Assembly: GCA_013298075.1 (NCBI GenBank)
Contig: JAAFJG010000004.1
Span: 1-64,000 of the forward strand
From: Cytophagales bacterium
Lineage (GTDB): Bacteria; Bacteroidota; Bacteroidia; Cytophagales; Microscillaceae
Direction: 5' to 3'
Length of the DNA stretch: 64,000 bases
Below are positions 1 through 8,231 of the stretch, piece after piece. Below the pieces are notes generated by a model that was given only the letters and a program-made list of their open reading frames with translations, did not search any database and was not told the DNA's origin. Position numbers and translations under genes: made by a program. Within the stretch, counting starts at the first letter, position 1. Each line of letters starts with the position of its first letter.

Positions 1-130
1 ATACGACAAACTTCCGTAACTATTTTTTAATATTTTACCTCAATAATATACCTTTGAAAAATAAAAAAATATCTATGTACTATTAAATAACACATTTATC
101 GTAAATTCAAAATGTCATTCATATTGATAC

Positions 131-211
131 ATTGATAACCATTTTTTTTTATAGAATAATTGAACATTTTTTTGATAGATTGAAAGAGTTTAATAATTTT
201 TTGTATATTTG
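131..211 (+). promoter_or_regulatory. Island promoter module, copy 1
   Basis: This is a degenerate copy of the upstream module found before several genes of the island. A broken palindrome (ATTGAT-A-ACCATT, 131-143) is followed by a T-run, GATAGATTGAAAG, and a Bacteroidota -7 box TATATTTG at 204-211. The -33 box is weak (ATTG at 179-182). It should drive the gene starting at 280. Confidence 0.55.
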
Positions 212-279
212 CAAATGATGTAAACAAAACTAAATATTTATACTATTCTTCATCAATTTAAAAACCAATAAAAAATAAG

Positions 280-891
280 ATGGCATACAATAAATTTAAA
301 ATAGAACATTTGAAAGATAAACTTAATCTTATTGTTTTGAATGAATATTGGCTCAATACTGATTTAAAAGAATTTGAAAAAGATACAATTTTGGATAGTT
401 TGCTTTCTGAAGCGCCCTCATTATTTTTAGGTAGTAAAAAAGCAAGGTCTGAATTTATTGTTACGCCTGTTTTGCAAACATTGAGTAGAAAAAATAAAGG
501 CAAAATTACTATATTTTCGGGTTATGAATTTAATATCGATAAAAAAATAGAACTAAATGGTTTTTGTGATTTTATCTTATCTGCTCCCGCAACGAATAGT
601 TTTGTATTAGAAGCACCTACTTTTTTTGTAGTAGAAACCAAAAAAACAGATATTAATGATAATGCTATTGCTCAATGTGCCGCTGAATTATATGCTGCAC
701 AAATTTTTAATACCCGAAATAATAAACCACAAAAAGCCGTTTATGGTACTGTAACTTCTGGCTATAGTTGGATTTTTTTAAAACTCGAAAATCAAACTTT
801 ACGCATTGATCCAGACCCTCGTTATCTTTCTTTTACAAACCCATATCAAGTATTGGCAACATTACAAGAAATTTTAAATATAAGTTTATAA
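280..891 (+). CDS. ExK nuclease-like protein of unknown function
   Basis: I do not recognise a named family for this 203-residue soluble protein. Its middle holds an acidic residue in 'GFCDFIL' (about residue 92) followed by a beta strand with E-x-K in 'FFVVETKKTD' (about 120-125). This arrangement is typical of the PD-(D/E)XK fold, as in type I restriction R-subunit N-termini. A helix with Gln (IAQCAAELYAAQIF) follows, also typical of the fold. The gene at 1106 has the same layout (PDY, then VVEAKK, then AQCLLEMY), so the two are divergent paralogs. It has its own copy of the island promoter. Nuclease activity is inferred, and no methyltransferase or helicase gene adjoins it. Confidence 0.6.
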   Translation: MAYNKFKIEHLKDKLNLIVLNEYWLNTDLKEFEKDTILDSLLSEAPSLFLGSKKARSEFIVTPVLQTLSRKNKGKITIFSGYEFNIDKKIELNGFCDFILSAPATNSFVLEAPTFFVVETKKTDINDNAIAQCAAELYAAQIFNTRNNKPQKAVYGTVTSGYSWIFLKLENQTLRIDPDPRYLSFTNPYQVLATLQEILNISL

Positions 892-903
892 ATAAAATAA
901 AAC

Positions 904-1016
904 ATTGATAATCAATATTTTATATAATAAATCAATGTTTTTTTTGATAGATTGAAAAGAGTTTAATAATTTTTTTGATAGATTGAAAAGAGTTTAATAA
1001 TTTTTTTGTATATTTG
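904..1016 (+). promoter_or_regulatory. Island promoter module, copy 2, with 31-bp duplication
   Basis: The perfect palindrome ATTGAT-A-ATCAAT lies at 904-916. The segment TTTTTTGATAGATTGAAAAG plus GTTTAATAAT occurs twice in tandem, with a 31-bp period (about 940-1002). The -7 box TATATTTG is at 1009-1016. It should drive the gene at 1106. The duplication moves the palindrome 31 bp further upstream than in the other copies. Confidence 0.6.
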
Positions 1017-1105
1017 CAGAGTGTATAAATTCTTTGTAAAAAGTAAAAATAAAAATTGTGTAATATTACATTTGCAAAAAAATAAATAATATTTATAAAT
1101 CCAAT

Positions 1106-1720
1106 ATGGACTTCAAAAAATATAAATCTATTGATGAGGTGGCTATTAAATTTCAACTTTCTATCAAAAAAGAGGAATTTATTACCAACATTCCACCTTT
1201 GGCAATGCCTGACCTACTGAAAGCAGACTTGCAATATATTACGCTTAACTATCCTTACAACGTTTCGGAGGCAGCAATAAGAGAAACTATTTTATTTCCA
1301 ATTTTAAAGGAAGTTTGGAAAAGATACGACCAAACTTTGATGCTTTGGGCAAATAAAAGCATATCGTTTAGCAAGGAATTGTCGGGTATGCCTGATTATG
1401 TAGTAGCAAAGCAATCTCACTTAGGTAAAATTGTGTTTGGTAGTCCACTTTTGGCGGTAGTAGAAGCGAAAAAAGATGACTTTGAAGGTGGTTGGGCACA
1501 GTGTTTATTAGAAATGTACACCATTCAAAAAATCAATAATAATCCTAATTTGCCTGTATTTGGCATTGTAAGCAATGGTGATAATTGGCAGTTTGGTAAA
1601 TTAGAAAATACTCAATTTACTGAAAATACAAGTGATGCTTTTTTGCAAGAAATGGATAATTTATTTTCTACTCTTATTTTTTTCTTCGAACTCTGTCATC
1701 AAAATATCTCAAAACTTTAA
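1106..1720 (+). CDS. ExK nuclease-like protein, paralog of the 280-891 product
   Basis: This 204-residue protein shares the core layout of the gene at 280. It has 'GMPDYVV' (about residues 95-101), then 'LLAVVEAKKDDF' with E-x-K (about 116-127), then a Gln-containing helix (WAQCLLEMYTIQ) and a strand ending 'VFGIVSNGDNWQFGKL'. The last motif matches 'VYGTVTSGYSWIFLKL' in the paralog and is common in restriction-like folds of unknown role. It has no signal peptide or membrane segment. A promoter module copy lies directly upstream and another directly downstream, so it is probably transcribed alone. Function beyond the fold is not known to me. Confidence 0.6.
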   Translation: MDFKKYKSIDEVAIKFQLSIKKEEFITNIPPLAMPDLLKADLQYITLNYPYNVSEAAIRETILFPILKEVWKRYDQTLMLWANKSISFSKELSGMPDYVVAKQSHLGKIVFGSPLLAVVEAKKDDFEGGWAQCLLEMYTIQKINNNPNLPVFGIVSNGDNWQFGKLENTQFTENTSDAFLQEMDNLFSTLIFFFELCHQNISKL

Positions 1721-1738
1721 ATTTTTTATTCATTTGGC

Positions 1739-1819
1739 ATTGATAATCAATGTTTTATAGGATAAATTAACATTTTTTTTGATAGATTTTGGTATTTTGA
1801 ATAGTTATGTTTATATTTG
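1739..1819 (+). promoter_or_regulatory. Island promoter module, copy 3
   Basis: The perfect palindrome ATTGAT-A-ATCAAT (1739-1751) is followed by a textbook Bacteroidota promoter: TTTG at 1788-1791, a 20-bp spacer, and TATATTTG at 1812-1819. It drives the first Rpn gene (ATG at 1854). Spacing from palindrome to -33 box is the same as in the copy at 3661. Confidence 0.75.
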
Positions 1820-1853
1820 CAAAGTACTATATCAACATAAATCCTATAAAAAA

Positions 1854-2787
1854 ATGTTAGGAAATCTAGACAACGAAGTTATTTTTAAAAAAGCCTTTAC
1901 AAATAAAATTGTATTTAAGGCTTTTGTGCGTGATATTTTGGGAATAGAAGTGGAAGTAGATAAAATTGAAACCGAAAAAAAATTTGACCCAAAAATTGGT
2001 TATGTAGATTTTGAATTAGATATTTTTGCAGAAACTACCGATAAACGCATTTGCATAGAAATTCAAAGAGTGGAATATGACCACCATTTTGATAGATTTT
2101 TGCATTATTTTTTGATGTTGATTGCAGAACAACAAAAGAAAGCAAAAGACTATAACATTGATTTGACTGTCTATGTGATTGTCGTTTTGACTGCACCTTA
2201 CACCATTAGTGATAAAAATGGTAAAGCAATTTTAGACGAAGTTTTATTACTCAATCTCAATCCACAAACATTAAAAGGTGAAATAAGAGATTTATTTGGG
2301 CATAAATTTGTTTGCCTAAACCCAAATCACCCCGAACAAGACACGCCTCAACAAATTAGAGATTGGTTAGATTTGATTTATCAATCGATTCATAGTCCTG
2401 AAAGACCTGTTTTGAATACTGATAATGAAGGTATTAAAAAAGCAATAGAATTGATAAGTTTTGAAAATCTTACACCCGAAGAACGTACACAAGCCAAAAA
2501 TAAAGAAGCAACAAATTCATAGTCCTGAAAGACCTGTTTTGAATACTGATAATGAAGGTATTAAAAAAGCAATAGAATTGATAAGTTTTGAAAATCTTAC
2601 ACCCGAAGAACGTACACAAGCCAAAAATAAAGAAGCAACAAGAGTAACAATAGCAAAAATCGAAAATAGAAAGGTTTTTGAAATTGCTAAAAAAGCAATC
2701 AAAAAAGGCTTCGATAATCAAACTATTGTAGATTTGACAGATTTAACCATCGAACAGATAGAACAACTACGAAGTGAAAAGGAATAA
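1854..2787 (+). pseudogene. Rpn-family PD-(D/E)XK protein, frameshifted by a 127-bp tandem duplication
   Basis: The start ATG at 1854 encodes an Rpn/PDDEXK-transposase-family nuclease domain. It has 'GYVDFELDIF' with the acidic residues and 'ICIEIQ' in place of E-x-K (about residues 47-70). The sequence 2388-2514 is repeated exactly at 2515-2641. Because 127 is not a multiple of three, the frame ends at a TAG (2520-2522), giving a 222-residue protein without its tail. Removing one copy restores a 268-residue reading frame ending at 2787 (tail 'IEQIEQLRSEKE'). It could be a broken gene or a reversible on/off state. The downstream twin at 2815 is intact and has an identical nuclease domain. Confidence 0.8.
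2388..2641 (+). repeat. Perfect 127-bp tandem duplication
   Basis: Two identical 127-bp units (2388-2514 and 2515-2641) lie inside the Rpn coding region. Base-by-base comparison shows no mismatch. The unit encodes the linker between nuclease domain and variable tail and shifts the frame by one. The twin gene at 2815 has only one unit. Confidence 0.95.
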
Positions 2788-2814
2788 AAACTGTATTAAA
2801 AACCAAATAAAATT

Positions 2815-3633
2815 ATGCTTGGCAACCTAGACAACGAAGTTATTTTTAAAAAAGCCTTTACAAATAAAATTGTATTTAAGGCTTTTGTGCGTGATATTTT
2901 GGGAATAGAAGTGGAAGTAGATAAAATTGAAACCGAAAAAAAATTTGACCCAAAAATTGGTTATGTAGATTTTGAATTAGATATTTTTGCAGAAACTACC
3001 GATAAACGCATTTGCATAGAAATTCAAAGAGTGGAATATGACCACCATTTTGATAGATTTTTGCATTATTTTTTGATGCTGATTGCAGAACAACAAAAAA
3101 AAGCAAAAGACTATAACATTGATTTGACTGTGTATGTGATTGTCGTTTTGACTGCACCTTATACCATTAGTGATAAAAATGGTAAAGCAATTTTAGACGA
3201 AGTTTTATTACTCAATCTTAATCCACAAACATTAAAAGGTGAAATAAGAGATTTATTTGGGCATAAATTTGTTTGCCTAAATCCAAATCACCCCGAACAA
3301 GATACGCCTCAACAAATTAGAGATTGGTTAGATTTGATTTATCAATCGATTCATAGTCCTGAAAGACCTGTTTTGAATACTGATAATGAAGGTATAAAAA
3401 AAGCAATAGAATTGATAAGTTTTGAAAATCTTACACCCGAAGAACGTACACAAGCCAAAAATAAAGAAGCATCAAAAATTGTTTTTGCAAAAATGGAACT
3501 TAAAGCAAAACAAGAAGAAAAACTTGAAATTGCTAAAAAACTCATTAAACGAGGTTTATCAAATGAAGAAATTTCAGAAGACACAGACTTAGCCATCGAA
3601 CAAATAGAAAAACTACGAAATGAAAAGGGATAA
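2815..3633 (+). CDS. Rpn-family PD-(D/E)XK nuclease, intact copy
   Basis: This 272-residue Rpn-like protein (PD-(D/E)XK nuclease family transposase) is intact. The nuclease domain spans about residues 1-150, with the active site in 'GYVDFELDIF' and 'ICIEIQ'. A linker 'ENLTPEERTQAKNKEA' follows, and then a charged tail 'KQEEKLEIAKKLIKRGLSNEEI' broken by 'IEQIEKLRNEKG', which resembles the small helical motif at the end of many Bacteroidota Rpn proteins. Up to the linker its protein is identical to the upstream copy, with about 12 nucleotide differences, all synonymous; the tails differ strongly. Rpn proteins are known DNA endonucleases tied to recombination and, in some reports, phage defence. 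No module copy lies between it and the first Rpn gene. Confidence 0.8.
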   Translation: MLGNLDNEVIFKKAFTNKIVFKAFVRDILGIEVEVDKIETEKKFDPKIGYVDFELDIFAETTDKRICIEIQRVEYDHHFDRFLHYFLMLIAEQQKKAKDYNIDLTVYVIVVLTAPYTISDKNGKAILDEVLLLNLNPQTLKGEIRDLFGHKFVCLNPNHPEQDTPQQIRDWLDLIYQSIHSPERPVLNTDNEGIKKAIELISFENLTPEERTQAKNKEASKIVFAKMELKAKQEEKLEIAKKLIKRGLSNEEISEDTDLAIEQIEKLRNEKG

Positions 3634-3660
3634 AAAATTATTTTTCTTATTTTATAAAAC

Positions 3661-3741
3661 ATTGATAATCAATATTTTATAAAATAAATTAACATTTTTT
3701 TGTATTAAATTTGGTGTTTTAAATAGTTGTGCTTATATTTG
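3661..3741 (+). promoter_or_regulatory. Island promoter module, copy 4
   Basis: The palindrome ATTGAT-A-ATCAAT (3661-3673) precedes TTTG at 3710-3713, a 20-bp spacer and TATATTTG at 3734-3741. It is nearly identical to the module before the Rpn gene (1739-1819) and should drive the four-gene chaperone operon starting at 3791. Confidence 0.75.
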
Positions 3742-3790
3742 CAGAGTGTATTAGTTTTTTATAAAAAGTATAACTAAAAATAAATAATAA

Positions 3791-5317
3791 ATGATATTTA
3801 TAAATCCATACGAAGTTTTAGAACTCACTACCCCTGATAATAATGAAGTAAAAAAAGCTAAACGCAGGAAGCTAACTGAATTTGATTTGTCAGATGATGG
3901 AAGCGTTGAGTTTAAAAATGTCAAAATTCATAAAGCAGACTTTTTGAAAGCTATTGACGAATTAGATAATGAACAGAAAAGTCAATTTTATTGGAGTATT
4001 AAAAATAACATCGAACTAAGTAACTTTCTTCTTTTGGGCGATACTTGGTTTTTTACCAACTATCAAATACAACGTATTTTTAGCAACCCTGATTTTGTTG
4101 AATTTATAAGTCCTTATTTTGCTTATCAATATAACAAAGTTATTTTTGAAACTTTTAATGAAGGTAATATTAACCTACTTAAAAAACTTGTTGCAAACCC
4201 TATTTTAACTGGCACAACCCAAACTGATAAAGCATATCAAAGTCTAAGAGAATTTATCAATACACAAATTCAGGATTTAAATGAAATAAGGACAGATATT
4301 GAAAATGAAGAAACACACTATGACGAAGATAATGCAGAAGAGGTTTTTTCAGATTTACAACATATTATAAATACTAATATTTATAATATGTTGCCTATTT
4401 ATTTTCAATCACAACGAAATGATATTGCACAAAAATTACGAAATATTTCAGTTGCAGTATTCAATAATTTGAATAGCTCAGAAGTTGCCTTAAAAATTAT
4501 AAAGTTTGCTTTACAACTAAACATAAACAACTTAACAAAGCAAAATATTGAAAAAGACTATAACCAAATTGAAGCAATCCATAAAGAAAGAGCAGAAGCC
4601 GAAAAATACGCTCCTTTGCTTTTAAAATATGCTTCGGTTCTTCGTCATTTGCAAGAGTGCATGCAAAATGCTAAAAGTATCAAGAATATAAGTAATTTTG
4701 TTTCAAAAGTAAACGCCATTATAAATATTGATGATTTAAACAAACAACCTGATGTTTTCAATGAAATAAGAGGGCAAATAGCATTATCAATTAGGGCTTT
4801 ATCTATTACAATTTTTAATGAACATAATGACCTTGAAATAGCAACACCATTAATTAAAATTGCACAAAAAATAAATGTTGTAGATAATGAAATAAAACAA
4901 CTTATTAGAGAAGCAGCAAATGATTTAGAGGGTATTGTTCAAAAAAGAATAACACAGCAAAAAAAAGAGTTGAATGAAATTAGTAGCATATTTTCTAATA
5001 TCCATTATCAAATACGAAACTCTGACGTAACCAATATTAACCAAGACAAAGTTTTAAAAATATTCAGTGATATTCTTACAAGAGAGCGAGTGGATTTTAT
5101 TGCTAACTCAACTAATTTTTCTAATTTACAAGAAGAAATTTTTGGACGCTGCAAAGATATTGCTTTAAAATTAGAAAAAAAGTATTCTTTGGCTATCATA
5201 GATCATATTAGAAACATTGGCAAAGAAAATCAAAAGCTTGCTAATCGTATTAATGAATTCAAAGCAGAACAAGAAAGTCGAGGTTTTTGGGGGTTTGTAA
5301 ACAATTTATTCAAATAA
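3791..5317 (+). CDS. Helical protein with degenerate J-like N-terminus, first gene of Hsp70 operon
   Basis: This 508-residue, mostly alpha-helical protein belongs to no family I can name with certainty. Its first 75 residues resemble a J domain in order: 'NPYEVLEL', then 'NNEVKKAKRRKL' (helix II), then 'AIDELDNEQKSQFYW', like the AYEVLSDPEKR..Y end of DnaJ. The HPD loop is missing and reads 'FDLSDDG'. The rest is long helices, charged coiled coil around residues 255-275 and 375-410, and a C-terminus 'GFWGFVNNLFK'. It is followed by GrpE-like, Hsp70 and TerB-like genes in the same direction, so a co-chaperone or substrate adaptor is a reasonable inference. Loss of HPD means classical ATPase stimulation is doubtful. 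Confidence 0.5.
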   Translation: MIFINPYEVLELTTPDNNEVKKAKRRKLTEFDLSDDGSVEFKNVKIHKADFLKAIDELDNEQKSQFYWSIKNNIELSNFLLLGDTWFFTNYQIQRIFSNPDFVEFISPYFAYQYNKVIFETFNEGNINLLKKLVANPILTGTTQTDKAYQSLREFINTQIQDLNEIRTDIENEETHYDEDNAEEVFSDLQHIINTNIYNMLPIYFQSQRNDIAQKLRNISVAVFNNLNSSEVALKIIKFALQLNINNLTKQNIEKDYNQIEAIHKERAEAEKYAPLLLKYASVLRHLQECMQNAKSIKNISNFVSKVNAIINIDDLNKQPDVFNEIRGQIALSIRALSITIFNEHNDLEIATPLIKIAQKINVVDNEIKQLIREAANDLEGIVQKRITQQKKELNEISSIFSNIHYQIRNSDVTNINQDKVLKIFSDILTRERVDFIANSTNFSNLQEEIFGRCKDIALKLEKKYSLAIIDHIRNIGKENQKLANRINEFKAEQESRGFWGFVNNLFK

Positions 5318-5353
5318 CAATTAAGCAATATAAATTACTAATTCTTTTAAAAT

Positions 5354-5725
5354 ATGCAGACATATAAATTACCCAAAGAATACGAAGTGTATCTTAATAT
5401 GCTCAATCAAGTATTCGAGATGGAGAAAAAATTGGAGAAAATCCAAGAAACTAATAGCATCTCTCGTAATCTCACAAGATTAAAAGAAATGTTTGAGCAA
5501 AATCTACCCTTTGAAAATGGTTTTGGTCTTGTTATTCATAATCCTATAGGCGAGGATTACAATCAAACTAGGCTCGATTGTGAAGCAAATATAGCAGGAG
5601 AAAGTACTGAAAATTTGGTTATTATAGAAGTAATAAGACCAATCATCAGGGTTAAACAAGGCGGTTTAAATCAAATTGTTCAAAAAGCAGTCGTTGTAGT
5701 ACAATCTAAAAACTCTATTTCTTAA
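5354..5725 (+). CDS. GrpE-like nucleotide exchange factor (divergent)
   Basis: This short 123-residue protein has an N-terminal helix (residues 1-55, coiled coil 'VFEMEKKLEKIQETNS') and a beta-rich C-terminus ending 'VIRPIIRVKQGGLNQIVQKA' plus VVVV. This mirrors GrpE, where a long helix precedes a beta domain that ends with a Gly-containing turn and a paired strand (RPAxVxV). Typical GrpE is 170-200 residues, so the helical part is shortened. It sits 36 bp after the J-like gene and 21 bp before the Hsp70 gene. I infer that it works as the exchange factor for that Hsp70; a general GrpE presumably lies elsewhere in the genome. Confidence 0.5.
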   Translation: MQTYKLPKEYEVYLNMLNQVFEMEKKLEKIQETNSISRNLTRLKEMFEQNLPFENGFGLVIHNPIGEDYNQTRLDCEANIAGESTENLVIIEVIRPIIRVKQGGLNQIVQKAVVVVQSKNSIS

Positions 5726-5746
5726 CTCAATAGTAACATCACGATT

Positions 5747-8230
5747 ATGGAAAATATGATAAACTTCGGTATTGACTTGGGTACAACAAACTCAGTAATT
5801 GCCAAATTTGTAAAAGGTGAAGTGCAAGTTTTTACCAATCCTACTGATTTCGGCAGAAATACTTTGCCTTCTGTTATTGCCTTTCGCAAAGATCGAATCT
5901 TTGTAGGCTCAAAAGCCCAAGAGTTTGCGGAGAAAGACCCAAAAAATGTACTTTCTCGTTTCAAACGTAAAATGGGAACTTCTGAGAGTTACAAAATTCC
6001 TGTACTTAACCAATCTAAAACTCCTATTGAACTTTCTGCTCAAATATTGAAAGAGTTGAAAAACTTTATTCAATCAGGCGAAGCATTAGATAGTGTTGTG
6101 ATAACTATTCCAGCGTCTTTTGACACCATACAATCAAATGCAACCAAAGATGCAGGATTACAAGCAGGTTTCAAACAAGTAATTTTATTGCAAGAACCTA
6201 TTGCGGCAAGTTTGGCGTATGCTAACAAAAAGAAAGACAAAGAATTAGCAGATGGGCAATGGTTAGTTTATGATTTGGGCGGTGGTACTTTTGATGTTGC
6301 CTTAGTAAAAATCAAAGAAGGGGAAATGAAAGTGCTTGACCACGAAGGTGACAACTTTTTAGGTGGGACGGACTTTGACGATGAAATAGTACGTAAATTG
6401 ATTGTTCCTAAATTAGAAAATGCAGGTAGTTTTTCAAACTTGGAAAGTCAAATGACGAGTGCATCAGGCAAATATAATGGAAAATTTTTAGCCTATCGTT
6501 TTTTAGCAGAAAAATTGAAAATTGCTTTATCTTCTCAAACTTCCGAAGAGATAAATGTACAAATTACAGACGAAGATGGAAATGATATAGACGAGTATAT
6601 TAGCATTTCTCGTTCAGAGTTTGAGAACATCATAAAATCAAGCGTGGATACTACTATTGAAATGGTTAAAAAAATACTTGTTCGTAATTCTTTGGGTGCA
6701 AAAGATTTACAATTTGTTTTAATGGTAGGTGGTTCTACTTTCATTCCTTTTGTTCGTAAAAGGGTTGAAGAAATGCTACAAATTCCTGTAAATTGTGATA
6801 TTGACCCAACAACCGCAGTGGCTATTGGTGCAGCTTATTATGCAGGCACGAAACAAAAATCTTTTGAAAAAGACGAAAAAAAGAAAAAGAATGTAAGTCT
6901 CAAAGTAAAAATGGCTTATGAAAAAGCAAGTAAAGAAAAAGAAGAATATTTTGCCGCAAGAATTGAGGGTAATACAGAAAGTTTAACCTATCGTATTACA
7001 AGAGAAGATGGAGGGTTTGACACAGGATTAAAACCACTATCAAAACAAATAAATGAAGATTTACCACTTGTGGAAAATGCTTATAACTTCTTTAAATTTG
7101 TCGTTTATGATAACCAAAACAATATAGTAGAAACTGATGCTGAACTGATAGGTATCAACAGTGGATATGGTATTACAGGACAGCCCCTACCTAATGATAT
7201 TTGTCTTGAAGTTGATGATTTAGAATTAGGAAGAACAAGACTTGAATTAGTTTTTCAAAAAAATTCAGTTTTGCCAATTCGCAAAACAATTACAAAACCT
7301 TTAAATAAGACACTTATAAAAGGTTCCAAAGAAAGTGTAAGAATTTCGATTTTAGAAGGCTCACATTTAGCACTACCTGAAGCAAATCTTAGCATTGGTT
7401 TTTTAGAAATGAAAGGAAATCAAGTTGTTAGGGATATTTCAAAAGGTTCAGATATTGAAATTACAGTTGAGATTTCTGAAAGCAGAGATTTGACTATATC
7501 TGCCTATTTAACAATGGCAGACCAAGAATTTAAACAAATCTTCAACCCAAAAGAAAGGCATACACCTATTAGCGTTTTAGTTGAACAGGTTGAAGAACTT
7601 TCTGAAAAATTAGAAACGGAAATTTTAGAAGCAACCGAAAGGGAAGATTACGAAACCGCTAAAAATTTGCAGTCTTTGAAAAAGCAAATGAATGAAATTC
7701 AAACTCAAAGTGAAAAACTAAGTGAAGATGATATTACAGATAATCGTTATCAATTAGAAGACCGCAAACGAAAAATTGCACAAGAGATAGACAGCGCAAC
7801 CAAAGACAAAAGAACACAAGTTGCTAAGAGCAATTATTTGGAAATAAAGGAAAGATGTGCAGAACTTGTTAATAACAATGGTAATGACTACGAAAGGAAA
7901 GTTCTTAACGACATAGTTTCTCGTGAAAAGGCTTTTTTAAGTTCAAGTAGTCCTTTAAAAATTCAAGAAGCAACAGATGAACTGCATACATTGATTATTC
8001 AAATTCTTTGGCGAACACCTGAATTTATTGTCAGCATATTCAGAGATCTTGCACAAAACGAACGAGTACGAATGAATGATCAACAACAAGCAAGTATGTT
8101 AATAGACGCTGGTTTAAAATCAGTCAAAGAAAATGATTGGGAAAAATTAAGTGAAGTAAATCAACGACTACTTAATTTATTGCCTAAGTCTGTTCAAGAT
8201 CAAGTTAAACAAGGTAAAATTGGTTTCTAA
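5747..8230 (+). CDS. Hsp70-family chaperone with long C-terminal helical extension
   Basis: This 827-residue protein is longer than DnaK (about 640). Residues 1-370 form a complete actin-like ATPase: 'IDLGTTNS' (phosphate 1), 'VVITIPASFDTIQSNATKDA' (connect), 'VYDLGGGTFDVALV' (phosphate 2), 'GGTDFDDEI', and 'VLMVGGSTFIPFVR' (adenosine site). A Lys-rich linker follows, then a region (about 400-610) that replaces the normal substrate domain and is poorly conserved. From about 610 there is coiled coil containing 'EREDYETAKNLQSLKKQM', which resembles the UVR motif of UvrB/ClpC, and then a helical end. DnaK itself would end in an EEVD-like or acidic tail; this one does not. It probably works with the flanking GrpE-like, J-like and TerB-like proteins. 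A start at 5756 is also possible. Confidence 0.85.
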   Translation: MENMINFGIDLGTTNSVIAKFVKGEVQVFTNPTDFGRNTLPSVIAFRKDRIFVGSKAQEFAEKDPKNVLSRFKRKMGTSESYKIPVLNQSKTPIELSAQILKELKNFIQSGEALDSVVITIPASFDTIQSNATKDAGLQAGFKQVILLQEPIAASLAYANKKKDKELADGQWLVYDLGGGTFDVALVKIKEGEMKVLDHEGDNFLGGTDFDDEIVRKLIVPKLENAGSFSNLESQMTSASGKYNGKFLAYRFLAEKLKIALSSQTSEEINVQITDEDGNDIDEYISISRSEFENIIKSSVDTTIEMVKKILVRNSLGAKDLQFVLMVGGSTFIPFVRKRVEEMLQIPVNCDIDPTTAVAIGAAYYAGTKQKSFEKDEKKKKNVSLKVKMAYEKASKEKEEYFAARIEGNTESLTYRITREDGGFDTGLKPLSKQINEDLPLVENAYNFFKFVVYDNQNNIVETDAELIGINSGYGITGQPLPNDICLEVDDLELGRTRLELVFQKNSVLPIRKTITKPLNKTLIKGSKESVRISILEGSHLALPEANLSIGFLEMKGNQVVRDISKGSDIEITVEISESRDLTISAYLTMADQEFKQIFNPKERHTPISVLVEQVEELSEKLETEILEATEREDYETAKNLQSLKKQMNEIQTQSEKLSEDDITDNRYQLEDRKRKIAQEIDSATKDKRTQVAKSNYLEIKERCAELVNNNGNDYERKVLNDIVSREKAFLSSSSPLKIQEATDELHTLIIQILWRTPEFIVSIFRDLAQNERVRMNDQQQASMLIDAGLKSVKENDWEKLSEVNQRLLNLLPKSVQDQVKQGKIGF

Positions 8231-8231
8231 T

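Noticed and set aside
1779-1853. Possible 25-residue N-terminal extension of the first Rpn protein from a TTG at 1779
   Set aside because: The segment overlaps the promoter boxes (TTTG 1788, TATATTTG 1812), and the intact twin starts at the equivalent of 1854.
1854-3633. Rpn genes as a transposon
   Set aside because: The family is sometimes called transposase, but there are no terminal inverted repeats or target duplications around either copy.
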